From the NCBI RefSeq assembly GCF_001425385.1, contig NZ_LMQO01000004.1:186001-250000 (forward strand): a stretch of 64,000 nt of DNA, read 5' to 3'. The notes beneath the pieces were generated by a model that searched no databases, was not told the origin of the DNA, and was given only the letters and a program-made list of their open reading frames with translations. The DNA comes from Sphingomonas sp. Leaf407. Lineage in GTDB: Bacteria > Pseudomonadota > Alphaproteobacteria > Sphingomonadales > Sphingomonadaceae. The first letter of the stretch is position 1, and every line of letters starts with the position of its first letter. The translations under genes were made by a program, and so were the position numbers. Below, piece by piece: positions 42,671 through 52,549 of this stretch.

Positions 42671-44043
42671 TGCGCGTCGCGGCGCTCGCCAGCGCGGATG
42701 ACTTCGACGGGTGGCGCGACGCCGCCCGTCGCCTGATCGCCGAACGGGTGCCGCCGCACGACGTCGTCTGGCAGATCGGCGACCTCCCCACCGACCTGTT
42801 CGGTGACGAGGCGATCACCGCCGACCCCGCCCCGTTCCGCGTGCCGCGCGCGTTCGTCGATCTGGCGGGGACCGCGATCCTCCACGCCGCGCCCGAACGT
42901 TTCGCGCTGCTCTATGCGATGCTGGTTCGCCTCGTCGCCGAACCCCGGCTGATCGACGACCGCGCCGACCCCGCGATGCGCCGGCTGGAGGAGATGGCCA
43001 AGGCGGTCCGTCGCGACATCCACAAGATGCGCGCCTTCCTGCGCTTCCGCGAGATCGCCGACGACGACGGTCCCCGCTTCGTCGCATGGTTCGAACCCGA
43101 ACATCATATCGTCCGCCACAATGCGCGCTTCTTCGTCGACCGTTTCGCGGTGATGCACTGGTCGATCCTGACGCCCGAACTGTCGCTGCACTGGGACGGC
43201 AAGGCGCTCGCCGAAGGGCCGGGCGCGACCAGGGCCGACGCGCCCGACGGCGATCCGGTCGAGGAGGTGTGGAAGACCTATTACGCATCGATCTTCAATC
43301 CCGCCCGGCTGAAGAAAGGCGCGATGCTCAAGGAGATGCCGCGCAAATACTGGAAGAACATGCCCGAAACCGCGCTCGTCCCGGCGCTGATCGCGGGCGC
43401 ACAGGCAAGGGAGGCCGCGATGATCAAGACTGCCCGCACCGCGCCGCAGGACAACGTGCTGCCCGCATGGGAAGCCTTGCGCGACGAAGCCACCGCCTGC
43501 ACCCGCTGCCCGCTCTGGAAACCCGCGACGCAGACGGTGTTCGGCGAAGGCCCGGCCGATGCCGAACTGATGATCGTCGGCGAACAGCCGGGCGATCAGG
43601 AGGACCTTGCCGGCCACCCCTTCGTCGGCCCCGCCGGACAGTTGTTCGACCGGGCGATGGCGGCGGCGGGCCTCGACCGCTCGCGCGTCTACCTCACCAA
43701 CGCGGTCAAGCATTTCAAGTTCGAGCAACGCGGCAAACGCCGCATCCACGCCAAGCCCGGCGTGGGCGAGATTGACGCCTGCCGCTGGTGGATCGAACAG
43801 GAGCGCGCGATCGTCCGCCCGAAGATGACGATCGCGATGGGCGCGACCGCCGCCCGCTCGCTCACCGGCAAGGCGGTGACGATCGGCCGCGAACGCAGCC
43901 GGCCGCTCACGCTCCCCGACGGCGGCACCGGCTGGATCACCGTCCACCCGAGCTACCTGCTGCGCCTGCCCGACCCGGCCGCCGCCGAAATCGAATTCGG
44001 CAAGTTCGTCGAGGATCTGCGGAACGCGGCGGCGGGAGTCTAA
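42670..44043 (+). CDS. DUF4130-UdgX fusion, uracil-DNA glycosylase superfamily
   Basis: 457 aa in two parts. Residues about 1-240 are a DUF4130 domain (VWQIGDLPTDLFGD, FLRFREI, FVAWFEPEHHIVRHNARFF). Residues about 250-457 are a family 4/5-like uracil-DNA glycosylase with iron-sulfur cysteines (CTRC at C277/C280 and later Cys). Motif A is GEQPGDQED at about 304, and the second motif is HPSYLLR at about 426. The loop KRRIH (K356-H360) is the hallmark of UdgX, where the His forms a covalent bond with the abasic site after uracil removal. Fusion of these two domains and association with the radical SAM family are known in genome surveys. It is the last gene of the cassette and overlaps the convergent S9 peptidase stop. 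Confidence 0.93.
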   Translation: MRVAALASADDFDGWRDAARRLIAERVPPHDVVWQIGDLPTDLFGDEAITADPAPFRVPRAFVDLAGTAILHAAPERFALLYAMLVRLVAEPRLIDDRADPAMRRLEEMAKAVRRDIHKMRAFLRFREIADDDGPRFVAWFEPEHHIVRHNARFFVDRFAVMHWSILTPELSLHWDGKALAEGPGATRADAPDGDPVEEVWKTYYASIFNPARLKKGAMLKEMPRKYWKNMPETALVPALIAGAQAREAAMIKTARTAPQDNVLPAWEALRDEATACTRCPLWKPATQTVFGEGPADAELMIVGEQPGDQEDLAGHPFVGPAGQLFDRAMAAAGLDRSRVYLTNAVKHFKFEQRGKRRIHAKPGVGEIDACRWWIEQERAIVRPKMTIAMGATAARSLTGKAVTIGRERSRPLTLPDGGTGWITVHPSYLLRLPDPAAAEIEFGKFVEDLRNAAAGV

Positions 44044-46040
44044 AGCCCCAACGCCTTGCGAATGAACAGGTCCGACCGCGACAGCATGTCTGCGCGCACA
44101 TTGTCGTCGCGCAACTGGTGGTCGAGTTTGGGCAGTTCGATATAGTCGACCGGCTTGCCCGCCGCGCGCAGCCGCGCCGCCATCAACCGCGATTCGCCGA
44201 CGCCGACATTGTCGTCGCGCTCACCGTGGAACATCAGCACCGGCGCACGGATCGCGGCGATATTCTGCGCGGGCGATCCGGCGCGGACGTGCGGCCCCCG
44301 CCCGATGAACGCATCGACTTGCGGATAATCCACGAAGTTGCGGCGTTCGCCGCGCAGCGTCTCCAGATCGGTGACGGGCGCGATCGCGACGATCGCCTTG
44401 AACAGATCGGGGTCGAGCACCGGCGACTGCAACGCCGCATAGCCGCCATAGGACCAGCCGACGACCGCCAGCCTGTCCTTCGCCGCGATCCCCTGCGCCG
44501 CCAGCCAGCGTCCGCCGTCGTTCACGTCGCCGACGGCGGTCGCCCACGACTGGAAGCCGTTCTTCTGAAACCACGCATCGCCGTAACCGGTCGATCCGCG
44601 GAAATTGGGCTGCAACACCGCATAGCCGCGCTGCGCGAAATATTGCGCCAGCCAGTCGAAGCCCCATTCGTCGCGCGCGCCCGGCCCGCCATGCGGCATG
44701 ACGATCGCGGGCAGCCCCTTGCCGTCGCTCCCCGGCGGCAGCGTCAGATAGCCCGGGATCATCGTCCCGTCCTTCGCCGGATAGGTCACGGCGCGCACTG
44801 GGGCCAGCGTGACGGCGGCGAGTTCGGGGCGCAGCGGCAGCAGTTCGCTCAGCTTGCGGCTGTCCTTGTCGTACAGATAATACCGCCCCGGATCGACATC
44901 GGACCCGGCGAACAGCACCAGCTTGCGCTCGTCGGCGCTGGCATCGACGAAGCTGACGAGCGGCAGGTTCGGCAACGCCTTCGCCAGCGACGCACCCAGC
45001 TTCTTGAGCTCGGGATCGAAGAACACCGTCTGCCGCCGGTCGGTCGCATAGCTGACCCCGACGACGCGGTTCTGGCGACCGATCTGGATCAGCCCGTCGA
45101 CGTCGACCTGTGGGTCGGCATGAACCAGCTCGCGCTGCATCGACCCGTCGAGCTTGATGCGGAACAGCGCCTGGCGTCCCTGATGCTGGTCGAAGCCATA
45201 GACGACGTTCAGGTCGCGATCGACCGCATAGGGGTTGAACCCGCTCGACGCGCTGCCGTTCAGCATCAGTGTCGACAGCGGCAACCATTCGCGGCTGTTC
45301 GGCTTGCGATAGGAATAGACGATGCGGTCGGCGTTGTAGCCGCTGCTGCCCTGCGGCTGGATACCCGTCACCCGCACCACGCCGTGCCCGTCGGTGATGA
45401 ACTCGCCCGATTCCGCGCGCGGTTGCTCGACGGTGGTACGCTTCAGGGTGATAGTATTGACTCGCTCGACCGCGAGGCCCGATCGCGATTCGGCCAGATG
45501 CGTGCCCGTCGAGGCTTCGGGCACGATCCGCCGGGTCATCAGCACATTGCCGCCGGCGGCGTCGCCATTGCCATCCGCCAGCCAGTCGATCACCGTGCCG
45601 CCGTTCTGCATCAACCCCAGCGCACTGGTGCTGCTGCGCGCGCTCAGCAGCTTCATGTTGCCGCCATCGGCATCGATCGCGACCATCCGCGTGAACATCA
45701 GCGCGCCGGTGCCGGTTTCGGACCGCAGGACGATGGTACACACCAGCCGCCGCACCGCCGACCAGTGGCATCCGCCGATCCGGTCGGTGTCGCCATCGCT
45801 GCTCAGGATCGATCTCTGGGTGTCGCCGCCGATATCAAACACGGTGACGACCTGCCCGCGCGTCCCGTTCGCCATCACCATCGCCACCCGCGCGCCGTCG
45901 GGTGACAGCGCGACATCGCTGATCCGCTCGCGCGCGCCGAATGCCTTGGCCGGATCGATCGGCGCGGTGCCCTGCGCGCCGCCCGTGACCGGCATTCCCA
46001 CGACGATCAGCGCCAGCGCCAACGACAGTTTCGGCTTCAT
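44040..46040 (-). CDS. S9 family (prolyl oligopeptidase-like) peptidase, secreted
   Basis: 666 aa with signal peptide (LSLALALIVVGMPVTGGAQG). An N-terminal beta-propeller (about 40-400, VALSPDGARVAMV type repeats) is followed by an alpha/beta-hydrolase domain. The nucleophile Ser is in GWSYGGYAA (about S530). Other catalytic elements are the conserved MPHGGPGARDEWGF and FHGERDDNVGVGESR (Asp), with the His in ELPKLDHQLRD. It probably degrades peptides in the periplasm. It stands alone. Confidence 0.93.
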   Translation of the reverse strand: MKPKLSLALALIVVGMPVTGGAQGTAPIDPAKAFGARERISDVALSPDGARVAMVMANGTRGQVVTVFDIGGDTQRSILSSDGDTDRIGGCHWSAVRRLVCTIVLRSETGTGALMFTRMVAIDADGGNMKLLSARSSTSALGLMQNGGTVIDWLADGNGDAAGGNVLMTRRIVPEASTGTHLAESRSGLAVERVNTITLKRTTVEQPRAESGEFITDGHGVVRVTGIQPQGSSGYNADRIVYSYRKPNSREWLPLSTLMLNGSASSGFNPYAVDRDLNVVYGFDQHQGRQALFRIKLDGSMQRELVHADPQVDVDGLIQIGRQNRVVGVSYATDRRQTVFFDPELKKLGASLAKALPNLPLVSFVDASADERKLVLFAGSDVDPGRYYLYDKDSRKLSELLPLRPELAAVTLAPVRAVTYPAKDGTMIPGYLTLPPGSDGKGLPAIVMPHGGPGARDEWGFDWLAQYFAQRGYAVLQPNFRGSTGYGDAWFQKNGFQSWATAVGDVNDGGRWLAAQGIAAKDRLAVVGWSYGGYAALQSPVLDPDLFKAIVAIAPVTDLETLRGERRNFVDYPQVDAFIGRGPHVRAGSPAQNIAAIRAPVLMFHGERDDNVGVGESRLMAARLRAAGKPVDYIELPKLDHQLRDDNVRADMLSRSDLFIRKALGL

Positions 46041-46174
46041 CGATACCCCCTCTTCCCGCCGCCGACCCTATCGGGCGGTCGCACGGGTGCCAAGGCGGGT
46101 TCGGCGCGCGCGCGGCGACAAACTGCGACAGTTTCCCGCTGGACGAACCGTCGCGATCGACATATCGTTTATCG

Positions 46175-47659
46175 ATGCTCCGTCGATCCGTCCTGCTTGG
46201 TCCGGCATTGCTGGCAACCGCCTGTACCACCGGCCCCGCCTATCGCGCGCCGGTCGATGCCACGCTGGGCGTGCCCCCCGCCTTTTCGGTGCCGACCGCC
46301 GCTGCCCCGCGCACCGACCTGACGCGCTGGTGGCAGCGGTTCGACGATCCGCTGCTGGTGCGGCTGGTCGATTCGGCCGCCGCGACCAACCTAGATGTGG
46401 CGCAGGCCGTCGCCCGGCTGGCGCAGGCGCGCGAGCAACTGGCGGTCAGCCGGTCGTCGCTGTTCCCGCAACTCTCCGCCTCGGGCAGCTATTCGCGACT
46501 TGAAGTCCTGCGCGGCGGCGGCGGCACCACCACCCTGCCCGACGGTACCATCGTCCAGCGCAACATCGGCGCGTCGAACAGTTTCTCGGTCGGCGCCGAC
46601 GCCAGCTACCAGACCGACCTGTTCGGCGGCATCCGCAGCGGCATCGCCGCCTCGCGCGCGCAACTCGAAGCAACGCGCTACGACTATGCGACCGTCCTGC
46701 TGTCGGTGCAGTCGGAGATCGCGCGCAATTACCTGACCGCGCGGCTGGCGCAGGCGCAGCTCGCCAACGCCCGCGCCTCGATCGCGCTGCAGGACGACAA
46801 TCTGGAGATCGCCGGCTTCCGGGTGCAGGCCGGGCTCGTGTCCTCGCTCGACGTCGAACAGGCACGCACCGCCCGCGCGCAGACCGCCGCCGGGCTGCCG
46901 ACGATCGAGGCGAGCTATGCCGCCGCCGTCGCGCGGCTGGGCGTGCTGACCGGACAGGCCCCCGGCGCGCTGCGGGCGCAACTGGGTCAGCCCGCCGCGA
47001 TTCCCGTGGGCGACGCGCGGATCGGCACCGGCATCCCCGCCGATACGCTGCGGCTGCGCCCCGACGTGCTGGCCGCCGAGCGCAACCTCGCCGCCGCCGT
47101 CGCGCAGATCGGGGTGGCGACCGCGCAACTCTATCCCGCGCTCAACCTCGGCGGATCGATCGACACCAACGCCACCTCGTTCGGCGCGCTGACCGACATC
47201 ATCAACGGCCGCCTGTTCAGCTCGATCGCACAGACGATCTTCGACGGCGGGCGGCTGCGCGCGCAGGTGCGCGGGCAACGCGCCGCCGCCGATGCCGCCT
47301 TCGCCGCCTATAAACAGACGGTGCTGACCGCGCTGGAGGATGTCGAGAACGCGATCGTCTCGCTCGACACCGCGACCCGCCGTGAGCGCGAGTTCACCAT
47401 CGCCGCCGACGCCGCGCGCAACTTCGTGCTGCTGTCGCGGCTGCAATATCGCTCCGGCCTCACCGATTTCACCACGCTCAACCAGGCCGAAGCCTCGCTG
47501 CTGTCGGCGCAGAACGGCGTGGTGCAGGCGCGCGCCGACCGGGCAAGCGCGCTCGTCCAGTTGATGACGGCACTCGGCGGCGGATGGAGCGACGCCGCCA
47601 TCCCTGATCCCGCAGCACTTCCCACCCCCGACCGCGCCCAATATACCGAGGACCGCTGA
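46175..47659 (+). CDS. Outer-membrane efflux lipoprotein (NodT/TolC-like)
   Basis: 494 aa. Signal peptide with lipobox LLATAC, so C17 would be lipidated. GPAYRAPVD and WWQRFDDPLLVRLVD open the typical outer-membrane factor fold, and two OEP repeats follow (LRLRPDVLAAERNLAAAVAQ marks the second). It forms the outer-membrane channel of the efflux pump encoded downstream. The stop overlaps the adaptor ATG by one base (TGATG). Confidence 0.93.
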   Translation: MLRRSVLLGPALLATACTTGPAYRAPVDATLGVPPAFSVPTAAAPRTDLTRWWQRFDDPLLVRLVDSAAATNLDVAQAVARLAQAREQLAVSRSSLFPQLSASGSYSRLEVLRGGGGTTTLPDGTIVQRNIGASNSFSVGADASYQTDLFGGIRSGIAASRAQLEATRYDYATVLLSVQSEIARNYLTARLAQAQLANARASIALQDDNLEIAGFRVQAGLVSSLDVEQARTARAQTAAGLPTIEASYAAAVARLGVLTGQAPGALRAQLGQPAAIPVGDARIGTGIPADTLRLRPDVLAAERNLAAAVAQIGVATAQLYPALNLGGSIDTNATSFGALTDIINGRLFSSIAQTIFDGGRLRAQVRGQRAAADAAFAAYKQTVLTALEDVENAIVSLDTATRREREFTIAADAARNFVLLSRLQYRSGLTDFTTLNQAEASLLSAQNGVVQARADRASALVQLMTALGGGWSDAAIPDPAALPTPDRAQYTEDR

Positions 47660-49030
47660 TGGCCGAGCCGACGCAACCCGATCTCGACCAGTTCCTGCGC
47701 GTGAAGCCGCAGCCGCGCTGGCGCAAATGGCTGAAATGGGCGTTGATCGCGCTGGGCGTCGTGCTGCTCGGTCTCGCGGTGCGCAGTTGCGTGAAGGGCG
47801 GCGACGCGCCGCAATATGTGTCGCAGGCGGTCGAACAGGCCCCGCTCACCGTAACCGTCTCCGCCACCGGCAAGCTCGCCCCGACCAACCAGGTCGAGGT
47901 CGGATCGCAATTGTCCGGCCTCGTCACGCAGGTCGTGGCCGACGTCAACGACCGGGTCATCAAGGGCCAGCCGCTGGCACTGATCGATCCCGAACAGTTG
48001 GACGACGCGATCCGCCAGGGGCAGGCACAGGTCAACGCCAACCGCGCGCAGGTCGCGACCGCCGAAGCGACGCTCAACGAGGCGCGCGCCCAGTTGCAAC
48101 GGCTGGAGGACGTCCGCCGCCTGTCGGGCGGGCGCGTCCCCTCGGCCACCGAACTCCAGACGCAGCAGGCCGCCGTCCAGCGCGCGGTCGCCGGCGTGCG
48201 GCAGGCACAGGCTAACGTCGAGGCGTCGCGCGCCCAGCTCAATTCGAGCCAGACGCAGCGCTACCGCGCGATCATCCGCTCGCCGGTCAACGGCGTGGTG
48301 CTGGCGCGGCAGGTCGAACCGGGCCAGACCGTCGCCGCCTCGTTCAACACGCCGACGCTGTTCGTCATCGCCGAGGATCTCCGCGGCATGAAGCTGGAGG
48401 TCGCGATCGACGAGGCCGACGTGGGGCAGGTCCAGAACGGCCAGCGCGCCGACTTCACCGTCGACGCCTTCCCCGGCGAGACCTTCCCGGCGCGGATCAC
48501 GCGGGTCGATCTGGGCTCCAACCTCTCGGCACAGACCGCGTCGTCGACCACCAGCACGGCGACGACCACCGGACAGGTCGTGTCCTATGCCGCGACGCTC
48601 TCGGTCGCGAACCCGAACCTGAAACTGCGTCCGGGCATGACCGCCACTGCCGAGATCGTGACGCTGGAGCGCCCGCGTGCGCTGCTCATCCCCAACGCTG
48701 CGCTGCGTTTCCGCCCGAGTAACGCCGACGCTTCGGCGAGCGGCGGTGGCCTGGCGAGCGCCTTCGGCCCCCCGCGCCGTCGTCGCGGCGGTGGCGCGGG
48801 CAAGGCGGCGACGATCGGTCGCGGCTCGCAGCAGACGGTCTATATCGTCGGACAGGACGGCAAGCCGCAACCGGTGCAGATCACCACCGGCAACAGCAAC
48901 GGCGCGATGACCGAAGTCACCGGCGGCGGATTGAGGCCCGGCATGAAGGTCATCACCGCGCAACTCGCCGACGAGAACAGCAAGGCCGGCAGCGCCAAGG
49001 GTGGCGCGTCGAAGGGCGGCGGGGCTCCGC

Positions 49031-49038
<8 letters not shown>
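47659..49038 (+). CDS. macA: MacA-like periplasmic adaptor subunit
   Basis: 459 aa membrane-fusion protein. Inner-membrane anchor at about 18-40 (WLKWALIALGVVLLGLAV), then a biotinyl-lipoyl half-motif (VEVGSQLSGLVTQV), a long coiled-coil hairpin (about 120-200), a second lipoyl half and beta-barrel. A Gly/Arg-rich loop (PPRRRRGGGAGK, about 370) and a Gly/Lys-rich tail are extra. It links the permease to the outer-membrane channel. It overlaps the ATPase gene by 8 nt. Confidence 0.9.
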
Positions 49039-49750
<712 letters not shown>

Positions 49751-50959
49751 ATGCTCGGCACCACCTTCCTCCTCGCGATCCGCTCGATCCTGCGCCACAA
49801 GCTGCGCTCGTTCCTGACCACGCTCGGCATCATCATCGGCGTGGCGGCGGTCGTCACCATCTCGACGCTGGGACAGGCGACGACCAGCGCGGTGCAGTCG
49901 AACATCGCCAGTCTGGGCAGCAACATCCTGCAGGTCCGCCCGGGGCAGGGCTTCGGGCGCGGCGGCGGCGGCCCGCGCCCGTCCGACTTCAAGCCCGAGG
50001 ACGTCGAGGCGATCCGCGACCAGATCGCCGGCGTCACGGCGGTCGCCCCGCAGGCGCAATCGACCGCCACCGCGATCTACAACGGCGCCAACTGGTCGAC
50101 GACGATCAACGGCACCACCAACGCCTATTTCACGGTCCAGCCATGGCCGCTGGTGTCCGGCCGCACCTTCACCCCGGCCGAGGAAGCGGCGGGCAAATCG
50201 GTCTGCATCATCGGCAACACCGTCAAGACCAACCTGTTCGCCGGCGGCGAGGCGGTGGGATCGCGCTTCCGCATCGGCTCGATCAGTTGCGATGTCGTCG
50301 GCACGCTGTCGACGCGCGGCCAGAGCGGGTTCGGCGGAGATCAGGACGATGTCGTCATCATGCCGATCAAGACGGTGCAGCGCCGCTTCACCGGCAACCG
50401 CGACATCCGCCTGATGCTGGTCGGCGTCAACCCGGCCTACGACGGCGCGGCGGTGCAGGCGTCGCTGACGCAATTGCTGCGCGAACGCCGCAACATCGCC
50501 GGCGGCAAGGAAGACGATTTCAACATCTTCGACACCGCGCAGATCACCGCGACGATCACCAGCACCACGACCTTGCTCACCACCATCGTCTCGGCGGTGG
50601 CCGCGATCAGCCTGCTCGTCGGCGGCATCGGCATCATGAACATCATGCTGGTATCGGTGACGGAGCGCACGCGCGAGATCGGCATCCGCCTCGCGATCGG
50701 TGCGGTCGCCTCCGAAGTGCTGCTCCAGTTTCTGGTCGAGGCGGTGGCGCTGTCGTGTCTGGGCGGCCTGATCGGTCTACTGATCGCGCAGGGCGCGGTG
50801 GCGGCGCTGTCGCTCGCCAGCGACCTGCCGTTCCTGTTCCTGCCGCAAGTGAACCTGATGGCGTTCGGCGTCTCGGCGCTGATCGGCGTCGTGTTCGGCT
50901 ATTTCCCCGCCCGCCGCGCCGCCAGCCTCAACCCGATCGATGCGCTCCGGCACGAATAG
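49751..50959 (+). CDS. MacB-type ABC transporter permease
   Basis: 402 aa with four membrane segments: one at the N-terminus (LRSFLTTLGIIIGVAAVVTI) and three near the C-terminus, including the FtsX-like GGIGIMNIMLVSVTERTREIG. A large MacB periplasmic domain (about 45-265) lies between. The ATG follows the ATPase stop without a gap. With the three upstream genes it completes a tripartite ABC efflux system exporting a macrolide, peptide or lipid-like substrate. Confidence 0.95.
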   Translation: MLGTTFLLAIRSILRHKLRSFLTTLGIIIGVAAVVTISTLGQATTSAVQSNIASLGSNILQVRPGQGFGRGGGGPRPSDFKPEDVEAIRDQIAGVTAVAPQAQSTATAIYNGANWSTTINGTTNAYFTVQPWPLVSGRTFTPAEEAAGKSVCIIGNTVKTNLFAGGEAVGSRFRIGSISCDVVGTLSTRGQSGFGGDQDDVVIMPIKTVQRRFTGNRDIRLMLVGVNPAYDGAAVQASLTQLLRERRNIAGGKEDDFNIFDTAQITATITSTTTLLTTIVSAVAAISLLVGGIGIMNIMLVSVTERTREIGIRLAIGAVASEVLLQFLVEAVALSCLGGLIGLLIAQGAVAALSLASDLPFLFLPQVNLMAFGVSALIGVVFGYFPARRAASLNPIDALRHE

Positions 50960-50985
50960 CGGCGTTTGACCTCCTCTGCCCCAAA

Positions 50986-51072
50986 CCGTCGCCCCAGCGA
51001 AGGCTGGGGCCTCAAGCGGCTCTTGCCCCGCACGACAACCACGAGATCCCAGCCTACGCTGGGATGACGTCA
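50986..51072. repeat. Family A variant palindromic pair after macB
   Basis: CGTCGCCCCAGCGAAGGCTG... and GATCCCAGCCTACGCTGGGA... with a centre beginning CCTCAAGCGGCTC. It is the closest relative of the copy at 36418-36502, sits between convergent genes and may help terminate both. Confidence 0.88.
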
Positions 51073-51077
51073 GGCAA

Positions 51078-52355
51078 TCACCGAAACGGCCACACCCCGT
51101 CATCGGGCAACCGCAGCAACGCCACCGCCACCGGCAACGACACGATCCCCAGCGCGGCGAAGCTGGCCGGCACGCCCATCCCCGCCCCCAGCATCGTCGT
51201 GACGAGTGCCACCAGCACCACCGTCACCACCGCGTTGACGATGTTGTTGGCGGCGATCACCTGCGACCGCTTGTCCGGCGGGCTGCGCGTCTGGAGAATC
51301 GCATAGAGCGGCACGACGAAGATGCCGCCGAACAGCGCGATCCCCGCCAGATCGGCCATCAGCCGCCAGCTATCGGGCGTCGCGACGAACTCCCGCACCC
51401 CGGCCCCCGGCGTCACCACGCTGAAATGGGTGCAACACCACCACAAATCGATCTGGAGCAGCGCCAGCGCGAGCCCGGCGGCGGGCACGTAGCGCGCCGA
51501 AACCTTGCCGTTCAGCAACCGGTTGACCAGCAACGATCCGATCGCGACGAACAGGCTGAAGATCGCGAGGAACAGCGTCACCACCCCGGCGGTCGCCCCC
51601 AGCGTCCCCGACACCAAGGGCGGAAACTGCGACAGGATCACCGCGCCGATCGCGAAGAACCAGCTTATGCCGGTGATCGCCAGCCAGATGCCGCGCGGGC
51701 CATGCGCCGCCTTCAGCACGCCCCACAGGCTGCGCAGCGGATTGCGATCGATCTTGACCGTGCCCATCGGCGGCGCATCGGGAATCCGCCGCGCCATCAC
51801 GAACCCCGCGATCGCCAGCACCGTCGCGACGATCCCGGCATGGAGCGGCGCGATCAGGCTGCCGAGCAACTGCCCGCTCAGGATTGCGACGAACGTCCCC
51901 GCCTCGACGAGGCCCGTGCCGCCCATCAGTTCGCCGGAGCGCAGATGCTGCGGCAGGATCGAATATTTGACCGGCCCGAACACCGTCGAATGCAGCCCCA
52001 TGCCGAACAGGCAGACCAGCAGCACCGGCAGCGACGGCAGCAGGAACCCGACCAGCGCCAGCACCATGATGCCGACTTCGATCCCCTTGACCCATCGGAT
52101 CAGCCGCGCCTTGTCCCACGCATCGGCCATCTGCCCGGCAAGCCCGGAAAACAGGAAATAGGGCAGGATGAACACACCGGTCGCGATCGTCGCCAGCGCC
52201 GCCGCCTTGTCGGGCTGGTCGCGGTACAGCGTGAAATTGGCGAGGAACAGCAACGCGAACTTCAGCAAATTGTCGTTCATCGCGTTCAGGAACTGGACGG
52301 CGAACAACGGACCATAGCGACGCTTGGCGAGCAGCGAGAAATCGGGCGCGGACAT
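51078..52355 (-). CDS. MFS transporter, LplT-like
   Basis: 425 aa, about 12 membrane segments. FAVQFLNAMNDNLLKFALLF near the start and LHSTVFGPVKYSILPQHL match the LplT lysophospholipid-transporter branch of the major facilitator superfamily. The acyltransferase (Aas) that often accompanies LplT is not adjacent. Substrate uncertain. Confidence 0.85.
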   Translation of the reverse strand: MSAPDFSLLAKRRYGPLFAVQFLNAMNDNLLKFALLFLANFTLYRDQPDKAAALATIATGVFILPYFLFSGLAGQMADAWDKARLIRWVKGIEVGIMVLALVGFLLPSLPVLLVCLFGMGLHSTVFGPVKYSILPQHLRSGELMGGTGLVEAGTFVAILSGQLLGSLIAPLHAGIVATVLAIAGFVMARRIPDAPPMGTVKIDRNPLRSLWGVLKAAHGPRGIWLAITGISWFFAIGAVILSQFPPLVSGTLGATAGVVTLFLAIFSLFVAIGSLLVNRLLNGKVSARYVPAAGLALALLQIDLWWCCTHFSVVTPGAGVREFVATPDSWRLMADLAGIALFGGIFVVPLYAILQTRSPPDKRSQVIAANNIVNAVVTVVLVALVTTMLGAGMGVPASFAALGIVSLPVAVALLRLPDDGVWPFR

Positions 52356-52429
52356 CGGGTTCCCCTTCGCCTGCCCCCATCGGCCAAAGTCGCGCCGCCG
52401 CCTAGCGCGGATCGTGGCCCGCGGTCTTT

Positions 52430-52538
52430 TCTCCCCTCCCTGACAAGGGAGGGGCCGGGGGTGGGTAGGCTTGGGGCAGGTACCGGCGTTCCCTCGCAGG
52501 CCGACCCACCCCCAACCCCTCCCTGTCAGGGAGGGGAG
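52430..52538. repeat. Family B palindromic pair, copy 2
   Basis: CCCTCCCTGACAAGGGAGGGG at the left and its inverted form ending CCCTGTCAGGGAGGGG at the right, with GGGGGTGGGT / GACCCACCCCC inside. It lies between two minus-strand MFS genes. Confidence 0.93.
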
Positions 52539-52549
52539 TTATCCACCCC

